DNA from: JBOGEN01 sp050743265
GTDB taxonomy: Bacteria; Actinomycetota; Actinomycetes; JBOGEN01
Direction: 5' to 3'
Length of the DNA: 8,982 bases
Assembly (NCBI GenBank): GCA_050743265.1
Contig: JBOGEN010000127.1
Span: forward strand, 1 to 8,982
The translations under genes were made by a program, and so were the position numbers. Below are positions 1 to 5,774 of this stretch, in pieces; within the stretch, counting starts at the first letter, position 1, and every line of letters starts with the position of its first letter. The notes under the pieces were generated by a model. It was not told the origin of the DNA. It made no database searches and saw only the letters and a list, made by a program, of their open reading frames with translations.

Positions 1-294
1 CTGCAGGACCGCGGCCGTGGCGAGCACGTTGTCGCGGTGGCGGTACGCGTCCACGCCCGGCCGCTGGTCGCGGACGCCGGGGCACCCGGCGAGGTGGTAC
101 GCGGCCTCGGCACCGGCGAGCGCGTCCAGGACCCGCGGGTCGCGGTCGACGAGGTCGGCGGTGAGCACGGTCAGCCCGGGCCGGGGAACGAGCGGGTGCC
201 GGTCCACCGCGACGACCCGCTCACCGTCCTCGAGCAGAGCACGGACCAGCGCGCCACCGAGGAAACCGGCAGCCCCGGTCACCACCACCGTCAC
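1..294 (-). CDS. NAD(P)-dependent epimerase/dehydratase (extended SDR), 5' part only
   Basis: The first 98 codons of a gene that runs off the left edge of the window. The protein opens with a Rossmann fold: a beta strand then TGAAGFLG at residues 6-13, the TGxxGxxG dinucleotide-binding motif of extended short-chain dehydrogenases. D31 sits at the end of strand two, which usually selects NAD. YHLAG at 67-71 is the conserved strand-four motif of this family. Such enzymes act on nucleotide sugars in the cytoplasm (epimerases, dehydratases, reductases), but the catalytic YxxxK lies outside the window, so the substrate cannot be told. The start is GTG at 294, chosen because AAGGGGA lies about 6 nt upstream on the minus strand. 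It is divergent from a flippase/glycosyltransferase fusion gene, which fits a role in surface glycan synthesis (inference). Confidence 0.88.
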   Translation of the reverse strand, partial: MTVVVTGAAGFLGGALVRALLEDGERVVAVDRHPLVPRPGLTVLTADLVDRDPRVLDALAGAEAAYHLAGCPGVRDQRPGVDAYRHRDNVLATAAVLQ

Positions 295-332
295 GTGCGT
301 CCCCTTTCGGCCTGCCGGTCCAGGCGCCTTGG

Positions 333-351
333 TGAGGTGAGGCTAGCCTAA
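333..351. promoter_or_regulatory. Candidate DtxR/IdeR iron box
   Basis: TGAGGTGAGGCTAGCCTAA matches the DtxR/IdeR consensus TTAGGTTAGGCTAACCTAA at 16 of 19 positions, including the palindromic core AGGCTAGCCT. It lies in the 61-bp gap between two divergent genes, 4 bp before the GTG of the fusion gene and about 40 bp before the GTG of the epimerase. It overlaps possible -10 hexamers in both directions (TAGCCT at 344-349 on plus, TAGGCT on minus). Iron-loaded DtxR/IdeR normally represses from such a position. AT-rich sequence of this kind is rare in this GC-rich window. Binding itself is inferred. Confidence 0.6.
344..349 (+). promoter_or_regulatory. Possible -10 hexamer of leaderless fusion-gene transcript
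   Basis: TAGCCT fits the actinobacterial TANNNT -10 pattern and lies exactly 6 nt before GTG 356, the spacing at which transcription would begin at the start codon. It is buried inside the iron box, so a bound repressor would block it. No convincing -35 is visible. If this is the promoter, the upstream GTG is the start rather than ATG 380. Confidence 0.3.
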
Positions 352-355
352 CTTC

Positions 356-2116
356 GTGACGACGCGGAAGGCGGTGGGGATGCGCGGGACGCTGGGCGGT
401 GCGGCCGGGGTGCGACACGAGGCGCTCAGAGTGGCCTGCGGGCTCGTCGGCAGGCTCACGGGCCGGGCCTGGGTCCGTGCCGGGGTCGGGCTCGCGGTTC
501 TCCTCGTCGCCGGGTGGTACCTCGCCCGGGTGGTGGACGCCGCGGTTCTGGGTCGCGTTGTCCGAGCCGTTCTCGCCGACCCGCTCGGGCTGGCCGTGGC
601 CCTCACGGCGTACGCAGCGGCGTTCGGCCTGCGGGGGCGCGCCTGGACCGCGGTCCTGGACGGTCTCGGGTTCGGCCAGTCCTGGGCCGCGCTGCACGTC
701 GCCCTGCTCGGCAACCACGTCCTGCCGCTGCGCCTCGGGGAGGCGCTGCGCGTGACGAGCGTGCTGCGGCGCACCGCGCTCTCGGTGCGTCCCGTGCTCG
801 CCTCCGCCCTGACACTCCGGCTGGCGGACGTGGCCGGCGTCCTCGTCCTCGCGGCAGTGGCCGCGCCCGGGCTGCTGCTCGCCACCGCCGGGAGCTGGCT
901 GTACGCGGTCTCGGCGGGCATCCTCGTCGCCCTGGCCGGGTCGCTGTGGTGGCTGCGCCGGCTCGCCGGGCAGGGAGCGGGCGCGCGGATCCCCGGCACG
1001 CTGGTGGCGGCGACCGCTCTTGGCGCGTGGACGCTCGAGTCCGGCGTGGTCTGGCAGGTGGCGCGGGCGGCCGGGCTCGACGTCTCGTTCGCCGCGGCTG
1101 TCGCGGTGACCGCGGTGACCATCGCCGCGCAGACCGTCGCCGTGACGCCCGGCGGGTTCGGGTCGTACGAGGCGGCGGCGACCGCGACCCTGGTCGGCCT
1201 CGGGCTGCCCGCCGGGGAGGCGTTCGCGGTCGCCCTCACCACGCACGCGGTGAAGACGGCGTACGCGCTCGCAGTGGGAGCAGTCGCACTCGCAGTGCCC
1301 GCTCCGGCGTACTGGGGACGGCTCCGCCTGCCGCGGAGGCTCCCGCCACGTCCGGCACCGCTGCACGTCGACGCGGACGCCGCCGTCGTGGCGATCCTGC
1401 CGGCGCACAACGAGCAGGAGCGCGTCGGCGAGGTCGTCCGCGGTCTCCCGGCCGCGGTCCACGGCCGGCGGCTGGTCACCCTCGTGGTCGACGACGGCTC
1501 CACCGACGGGACGGCCGGGGTCGCCGTCGCCGCGGGGGCCACGGTGGTGCGCCAGCCGACCAACCTCGGGCTCGGCGCGGCCGTACGCCGCGGGCTCGCC
1601 GAGGCGTCGGCACGGCGTCCCGCCTGCGTCGTCTACCTCGACGCGGACGGGGAGTACCACGGGACGGACGCCGAGCGGGTGGCCGGCCCGGTGCTGCGCG
1701 GCGAGGCCGACTACGTGGTGGGGTCACGCTTCGCCGGGCAGATCGAGCGGATGCTGCCGCACCGTCGTGCCGGCAACCGGGTGCTCACGGCCTGGGTGCG
1801 CTGGATGACCCGTCGCCTCGACGTCACCGACGGCCAGAGCGGCTACCGGGCCTTCTCCCCCGCCGCGGCCGCCGACGCCGAGGTGGTGCACGACTACAAC
1901 TACGCGCAGGTGCTGACCCTCGACCTGCTCGGCAAGGGGTACGTGTACGCCGAGGTGCCGATCCGGTACGCGTTCCGCACGTCGGGCACGTCCTTCGTCC
2001 GGCTGGGGCGGTACCTGCGCGCCGTCGTCCCCGCGGTCCACCGCGAGCTGAACACGCCGGCCTCTGCGCCCGGCGCCGGCGTCACGTTCGCCGACGCCCC
2101 CACCGGTCAGACCTAG
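356..2116 (+). CDS. Flippase-like membrane domain fused to family 2 glycosyltransferase
   Basis: A 586-residue fusion protein. Residues about 40-320 are a multi-helix membrane domain of the LPG_synthase_TM/UPF0104 (flippase-like) type, with the family-typical stretches NHVLPLRLGEALR (120-132) and TPGGFGSYEA (264-273). Residues about 342-565 are a cytoplasmic GT-A family 2 glycosyltransferase resembling polyprenyl-phosphate sugar transferases: ILPAHNE (347-353), VVDDGSTDGT (377-386), the metal-binding DAD (429-431) and TDGQSGYRAF (491-500). No transmembrane helix follows the transferase. A role in making or moving lipid-linked sugars for envelope glycans is inferred; donor and acceptor are unknown. 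The start is uncertain. GTG 356 has no Shine-Dalgarno but sits 6 nt after TAGCCT, as in a leaderless transcript. ATG 380, in frame, has GGAAG 9 nt upstream. The stop overlaps the gnd stop on the other strand. Confidence 0.88.
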   Translation: MTTRKAVGMRGTLGGAAGVRHEALRVACGLVGRLTGRAWVRAGVGLAVLLVAGWYLARVVDAAVLGRVVRAVLADPLGLAVALTAYAAAFGLRGRAWTAVLDGLGFGQSWAALHVALLGNHVLPLRLGEALRVTSVLRRTALSVRPVLASALTLRLADVAGVLVLAAVAAPGLLLATAGSWLYAVSAGILVALAGSLWWLRRLAGQGAGARIPGTLVAATALGAWTLESGVVWQVARAAGLDVSFAAAVAVTAVTIAAQTVAVTPGGFGSYEAAATATLVGLGLPAGEAFAVALTTHAVKTAYALAVGAVALAVPAPAYWGRLRLPRRLPPRPAPLHVDADAAVVAILPAHNEQERVGEVVRGLPAAVHGRRLVTLVVDDGSTDGTAGVAVAAGATVVRQPTNLGLGAAVRRGLAEASARRPACVVYLDADGEYHGTDAERVAGPVLRGEADYVVGSRFAGQIERMLPHRRAGNRVLTAWVRWMTRRLDVTDGQSGYRAFSPAAAADAEVVHDYNYAQVLTLDLLGKGYVYAEVPIRYAFRTSGTSFVRLGRYLRAVVPAVHRELNTPASAPGAGVTFADAPTGQT

Positions 2117-3552
2117 GCCTCGACCTCGGGCCTGCCGTCCTCGGCCCACGCCGTGTGGAACGTGCCCGCCCGGTCGACCCGCTGGTACGTGTGCGCGCCG
2201 AACAGGTCGCGCTGGCCTTGGATCAGCGCAGCGGACGCGCGCTCCCGACGCAGGCCGTCGTAGTACGCGAGCGCGGACGAGAAGCCCGGCGTCGGGACGC
2301 CGACGCGGGCGGCTCCCGCGACGACGCGGCGCCACGACTCCTGCCCGTCCGCCACCGCCTTCGCGAAGTACGGCGCCACGAGCAGGGACGGAAGGTCTGG
2401 GTTCTCGTCGTACACGGCGCGGATGCGGTCGAGGAACCGCGCCCGGATGATGCAACCGCCCCGCCAGATCGTCGCCATCGCGCCGAGGTCGACGTCCCAG
2501 CCGTACTCCTCGCTCGCGGCGCGGATCTGGTCGAACCCCTGGGCGTACGCGACGACCTTGGACGCGTAGAGCGCGCGGCGCACGTCCTCGACGAAGGTGT
2601 GCTGGTCCTGGACCGTCCATCCGGGCTCGGGACCGGGCAGCACGGCCCGTGCGGCCTCGCGCTGGCCGGTGTGTCCCGAGAGGGCACGGGCGAAGACGGC
2701 CTCGGCGATGCCCGTCACGGGGATGCCCAGCTCGAGGGCGCTCATCACCGTCCAGCGGCCGGTGCCCTTCTGCTCCGCCGCGTCGAGGACGACGTCGACG
2801 AACGGCCTGCCGGTCGCGGCGTCGACGTGACCGAGCACGTCCGCGGTGATCTCGATGAGGTACGACTCGAGGTCACCTTCGTTCCACGTGCGGAAGATGT
2901 CGGCGATCTCGCGCGGCTCGATGCCGAGCGCGTGGCGCAGCAGGTCGTACGCCTCCGCGATGAGCTGCATGTCGGCGTACTCGATGCCGTTGTGCACCAT
3001 CTTGACGAAATGGCCCGCACCATCGGGACCCACATGGGTCGTGCACGGCGTGCCGTCCACCTGGGCCGCGATCGAGGCGAGCATCGGCGCGAGCGACTCG
3101 TACGCCTCGGCGGAGCCGCCGGGCATGATGCTCGGCCCGTGCAGCGCACCCTCCTCCCCGCCGGAGACGCCCGTCCCGACGAAGTGCAGCCCCTGCTCGC
3201 GCAGGGAACTCTCACGGCGGCGCGTGTCCTCGTAGTGGGCGTTGCCGCCGTCCACGACGACGTCGCCCTTCTCGAGCAGCGGGACGAGCTCCTCGATGAC
3301 CGCGTCCGTGGGCGCCCCCGCCTTGACCATGACGAGCACCCGGCGTGGACGCTCGAGCGAGGCGACGAGCTCCTCGACCGTCTCGGCCGGGACGAACGTG
3401 CCCTCGTCGCCGAACTCGTCGACGAGCGCGCGCGTCTTCGCGTACGTGCGGTTGTGCACGGCCACCGTGTAGCCGTGGCGGGCGAGGTTGCGCGCGAGGT
3501 TGCGTCCCATGGTCGCGAGACCGGTCACGCCGATCTGTGCCGCATCAGCCAT
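2113..3552 (-). CDS. gnd: 6-phosphogluconate dehydrogenase, decarboxylating
   Basis: A 479-residue protein, the full length of the long (dimeric) form of this enzyme. It oxidises 6-phosphogluconate to ribulose 5-phosphate and CO2 in the oxidative pentose phosphate pathway, producing NADPH in the cytoplasm. The N-terminal Rossmann motif is GLATMGRNL (residues 11-19). HNRT (33-36) carries the arginine and threonine typical of NADP preference. The substrate loop has SGGEEGA (130-136) and IMPGG (142-146). The catalytic region is FVKMVHNGIEYADMQLI (182-198), with K184 as general base, N188 and E191 as acid. The all-helical C-terminal domain holds ATIWRGGCIIRA. ATG 3552 was chosen because AGGA lies 7 nt upstream; an in-frame TTG at 3582 is less likely. 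It is divergent from the histidine kinase, and its stop overlaps the glycosyltransferase stop, leaving no room for a conventional terminator. Confidence 0.97.
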   Translation of the reverse strand: MADAAQIGVTGLATMGRNLARNLARHGYTVAVHNRTYAKTRALVDEFGDEGTFVPAETVEELVASLERPRRVLVMVKAGAPTDAVIEELVPLLEKGDVVVDGGNAHYEDTRRRESSLREQGLHFVGTGVSGGEEGALHGPSIMPGGSAEAYESLAPMLASIAAQVDGTPCTTHVGPDGAGHFVKMVHNGIEYADMQLIAEAYDLLRHALGIEPREIADIFRTWNEGDLESYLIEITADVLGHVDAATGRPFVDVVLDAAEQKGTGRWTVMSALELGIPVTGIAEAVFARALSGHTGQREAARAVLPGPEPGWTVQDQHTFVEDVRRALYASKVVAYAQGFDQIRAASEEYGWDVDLGAMATIWRGGCIIRARFLDRIRAVYDENPDLPSLLVAPYFAKAVADGQESWRRVVAGAARVGVPTPGFSSALAYYDGLRRERASAALIQGQRDLFGAHTYQRVDRAGTFHTAWAEDGRPEVEA

Positions 3553-3608
3553 GCGTCCATCCTGCCTCCCGGCCGAGGGCAAGGCCGCACCGGTCCCAGC
3601 CGCCCCGC

Positions 3609-3628
3609 GCTACGCCCACGGGCGTACG
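3609..3628. promoter_or_regulatory. 7-2-7 palindromic operator candidate, copy 1
   Basis: The core TACGCCC-AC-GGGCGTA (3611-3626) is a perfect 7-bp inverted repeat with a 2-bp spacer. Read on the minus strand with flanks it is CGTACGCCCGTGGGCGTAGC, identical at 19 of 20 positions to the copy at 5697-5716. It lies in the 165-bp divergent gap, 58 nt before the gnd ATG and 91 nt before the kinase GTG. The 7-2-7 layout with TAC/GTA ends is that of NarL-family operators. Binding by the response regulator encoded downstream is inferred. Confidence 0.6.
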
Positions 3629-3705
3629 CGCGTCCACGCCGTGAGGGGGACGACGGCGCGCCAGCGGACGGTGCATCGTGACCGGGTGCCTGCTGACCGC
3701 GACCG

Positions 3706-3711
3706 TAGAGT
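3706..3711 (+). promoter_or_regulatory. Candidate -10 hexamer for the kinase operon, leaderless
   Basis: TAGAGT fits the TANNNT -10 pattern and ends 6 nt before the kinase GTG, so transcription would start at or next to the start codon. No Shine-Dalgarno precedes this GTG, which agrees with a leaderless mRNA. A GTGACC resembling part of a -35 at 3678-3683 leaves a 22-nt spacer, too long to be convincing. Confidence 0.4.
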
Positions 3712-3717
3712 GACCCC

Positions 3718-4968
3718 GTGACCGTGCCCGCGGTGACCGAGAGCGACAGGTGGTCCCGCCTCCCGGCCCGGCTGCGCGAGGTCGCCCTGGTCGCCTTCGT
3801 GACGTTCGTCCAGGTGGTGGGGTCGACCGGGGCGTCGCGGGGCCAGCCCGACCGTGACTCCCTCGACGCCCTCGCGTACGTGCTGCTCGTGGCCGGCCCC
3901 CTGCTGCTGGCGTTCCGGCGCCGGTACCCCGTGCCTACCCTGGCCGCGGTGGTCGGGATCGCCGCCTGCTACTACGGCCTCGGCTACGCGTACGGGCCGG
4001 CGTTCCTCAGCGTGGCCGTGGCGCTGTGGGCGGCCGTGCTCAGCGGGCATCGTGCGGCGGCCTGGGTGCTCGGGTCGGCGGGGCTGGCCGCGTACATGAC
4101 CCTCGCCTGGGCCGTGGACCACGTCGTCCCGACGGTGCCCTCGGTGGCGGGACACCTGGCGTGGCTGCTGGTCGTCCTGTCCCTCGCCGAGCTCGTCCGG
4201 GTCTCGCGCACCCGTCTCGACGCGCAGCGCCGGGCGGCGGCCGAGACCCAGCGGCGCCAGGCCAGCGAGGAGCGGCTGGCGATCGTCCGCGAGCTGCACG
4301 ACGTGCTGGGGCACAACGTCTCGCTCATCAACGTCCAGGCGAGCACCGCGCTGCACCTCATGGACCGGCAACCCGAACAGGCACGGGTCGCCCTTAAGGC
4401 CATCAAGGAGGCGAGCCGGGACATGCTGGCGGAGACGCGTACGGCCCTCGACGTCCTACGCGGGGACGGGGAGCGGGCGCCGCGGGCCCCGACGGCCGGA
4501 CTGGACCGTCTGCCCGACCTCGTCGCCCAGTGCGAGCTCGGCGGGCTGCACGTGACCGTGACCCGCGAGGGCTCCCCCCGCACGCTGGCGACCTCCGTGG
4601 ACCTCGCGGCCTACCGCATCGTCCAGGAGGCCCTCACGAACGTCCTGCGGCACGCCGGTACGGACACCGCACAGGTCCTGCTCGCGTACCACCCGGAGTC
4701 CCTTGTCGTCACGGTGACGGACCACGGGACGGGACGTGCGGCGGCGTCCGGCGCGGCCGACGAGCCGACCGGGGGGCAGGGTCTGCCCGGGATGCGCGCG
4801 CGGGCCGCGTCCGTGGGGGGCAGCCTCTCGGCAGGCCCGCAGGCACAGGGAGGATTCGTGGTGACGGCAACACTGCCGGCCGACGAGACTCTGCCGGTCG
4901 AGAAGGCCGAGCCGGCCGAGAAGGCCGAGCCGGCCGAGGAGACGCAGACGGACGGGGGGACCACGTGA
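3718..4968 (+). CDS. NarL/DesK-class sensor histidine kinase
   Basis: A 416-residue membrane kinase. Residues about 20-160 form four to six hydrophobic segments with short loops and no large extracellular domain, suggesting sensing within the membrane or through a partner. An arginine/glutamine-rich helix (161-190) leads to the HisKA_3 dimerisation box RELHDVLGHNVSLI (191-204), with H194 as the phosphorylated histidine. The HATPase_c domain shows the N box (YRIVQEALTNVLRHAG, 299-314), the G1 motif VTDHGTG (333-339) and the G2 motif GQGLPGMRARA (353-363). It should phosphorylate the response regulator that overlaps its 3' end by 4 bp. The C-terminal tail (about 388-416) carries two EKAEPA repeats and is not part of the kinase fold. 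The GTG start follows TAGAGT by 6 nt, a leaderless layout. The stimulus is unknown; the neighbouring exporter suggests a cell-envelope stress or toxic peptide. Confidence 0.93.
   Translation: MTVPAVTESDRWSRLPARLREVALVAFVTFVQVVGSTGASRGQPDRDSLDALAYVLLVAGPLLLAFRRRYPVPTLAAVVGIAACYYGLGYAYGPAFLSVAVALWAAVLSGHRAAAWVLGSAGLAAYMTLAWAVDHVVPTVPSVAGHLAWLLVVLSLAELVRVSRTRLDAQRRAAAETQRRQASEERLAIVRELHDVLGHNVSLINVQASTALHLMDRQPEQARVALKAIKEASRDMLAETRTALDVLRGDGERAPRAPTAGLDRLPDLVAQCELGGLHVTVTREGSPRTLATSVDLAAYRIVQEALTNVLRHAGTDTAQVLLAYHPESLVVTVTDHGTGRAAASGAADEPTGGQGLPGMRARAASVGGSLSAGPQAQGGFVVTATLPADETLPVEKAEPAEKAEPAEETQTDGGTT
4900..4935 (+). repeat. 18-bp tandem duplication in the kinase 3' end
   Basis: GAGAAGGCCGAGCCGGCC is present twice without a gap (4900-4917 and 4918-4935) and is followed by a further GAG. 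It encodes EKAEPA twice. The repeat keeps the frame and lies in the linker-like tail just before the regulator start, so copy number could vary without harming the kinase. Confidence 0.85.
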
Positions 4969-5630
4969 TCTCGGTGCTGCTCGCGGACGACCAGGCCCTG
5001 GTACGGGCGGGGTTCCGTGCCCTGCTCGACGCCGAGGACGACATGACCGTCGTCGCCGAGGCCACGGACGGCGAGACCGCGGTCGCGCTGACCCGCGAGC
5101 ACCGCCCCGACCTCGTCCTCATGGACATCCGCATGCCCGGCACGGACGGCCTCGAGGCCACCCGGCGGATCACGGCCGACGCGGCGCTCGCCGACGTCCG
5201 CGTGGTCGTGCTCACCACGTTCGAGGTGGACGAGTACGTCTTCGAGGCGCTCCGCAACGGCGCCAGCGGCTTCCTCGTCAAGGACATCGAGCCCGACGAC
5301 CTCGTCCGTGGCGTGCGGGCTGTCGCCCACGGGGACGCGCTGCTCTCCCCCGGCGTGACGCGGCGCCTCATCGCCGAGTTCGCCACCCGCGCCCGGACCC
5401 CACCCCGGACGACCCGCCTCACCGAGCTCACCGAGCGGGAGACCGAGGTCGTCCGCCTCGTCGCCGAGGGGCTCAGCAACGAGGAGATCGCGGCCCGGCT
5501 CGTCGTCTCCCCCGCCACGGCGAAGACGCACGTGAGCCGGGCGATGCTCAAGCTTCGGGTGCGGGACCGCGCTCAGCTCGTCGTGCTCGCGTACGAGACC
5601 GGGCTCGTCCGGCCCGGCTGGACGGCGTAG
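4965..5630 (+). CDS. NarL/FixJ-family response regulator
   Basis: A 221-residue regulator. The receiver domain (about 1-118) has acidic residues D8 and D9, the phosphoacceptor D54 in VLMDIRMPG, T84 in VVLTTFE and the conserved lysine K106 in FLVKDI. A linker leads to a LuxR-type helix-turn-helix (about 155-215): LTERETEVVRLVAEGLSNEE, then the recognition helix region SPATAKTHVSRAMLKL. Phosphorylation should drive dimerisation and DNA binding. GTG 4965 overlaps the kinase TGA in GTGA, and a GGGGGA lies about 5 nt upstream, so the pair is translationally coupled. Its probable sites are the two TACGCCC-N2-GGGCGTA palindromes in the window, which would make it control its own gap and the downstream ABC genes (inference). 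Confidence 0.95.
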   Translation: MISVLLADDQALVRAGFRALLDAEDDMTVVAEATDGETAVALTREHRPDLVLMDIRMPGTDGLEATRRITADAALADVRVVVLTTFEVDEYVFEALRNGASGFLVKDIEPDDLVRGVRAVAHGDALLSPGVTRRLIAEFATRARTPPRTTRLTELTERETEVVRLVAEGLSNEEIAARLVVSPATAKTHVSRAMLKLRVRDRAQLVVLAYETGLVRPGWTA

Positions 5631-5647
5631 CCGTACCGAGGCGGGGC

Positions 5648-5674
5648 GGCGTCGGCGTACCGGAGCCCGACGCC
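5648..5674 (+). terminator. Hairpin after the two-component operon
   Basis: GGCGTCGG (5648-5655) pairs perfectly with CCGACGCC (5667-5674) around an 11-nt loop, 18 nt after the regulator stop. No T-run follows, as is common for actinobacterial hairpin terminators. It would separate the regulator transcript from the ABC operon, which then needs its own promoter near the palindrome at 5697-5716. Confidence 0.45.
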
Positions 5675-5696
5675 CCGAGGTAGACCGCCCCCGCCA

Positions 5697-5716
5697 CGTA
5701 CGCCCGGGGGCGTAGC
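5697..5716. promoter_or_regulatory. 7-2-7 palindromic operator candidate, copy 2
   Basis: The core TACGCCC-GG-GGGCGTA (5699-5714) lies within CGTACGCCCGGGGGCGTAGC, the near-identical partner of the copy in the gnd/kinase gap. It sits 60 nt before the ABC ATPase ATG, downstream of the hairpin. The motif ACCGGTG starts 13 nt further on (5730-5736); a matching ACCGGTG lies 14 nt from copy 1 on the gnd side. No clear -10 hexamer is visible between here and the ATG. Confidence 0.6.
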
Positions 5717-5774
5717 CGAGAAGCCGCTCACCGGTGGACGCGCACCGGGGTGTGCCCGGGCGAGCGTGGACGCC

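Noticed and set aside
3553..3582. Upstream TTG (3582) as the gnd start
   Set aside because: The extra ten residues are not typical of the family; ATG 3552 has an AGGA ribosome site 7 nt upstream and begins directly before the Rossmann strand.
514..3681. Very long open frame on the plus strand (about 1055 codons) overlapping the fusion gene and gnd
   Set aside because: It is almost all Arg, Ala, Gly and Pro, shows no domain, and lies in an alternate frame of two clearly recognised genes. Long stop-free frames are expected in GC-rich DNA.
3678..3738. GTGACC hexamer four times around the kinase start (3678, 3710, 3718, 3733)
   Set aside because: Two copies are at or within the start of the coding region, the spacing is irregular (32, 8 and 15 nt), and the hexamer is common in such DNA, so it is probably chance.
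5729..5755. CACCGGTG and GCAC/GTGC inverted repeats before the ABC ATPase, as a second operator
   Set aside because: They are short and GC-rich with no clear counterpart except ACCGGTG near gnd, which is treated with the operator finding; not enough alone.
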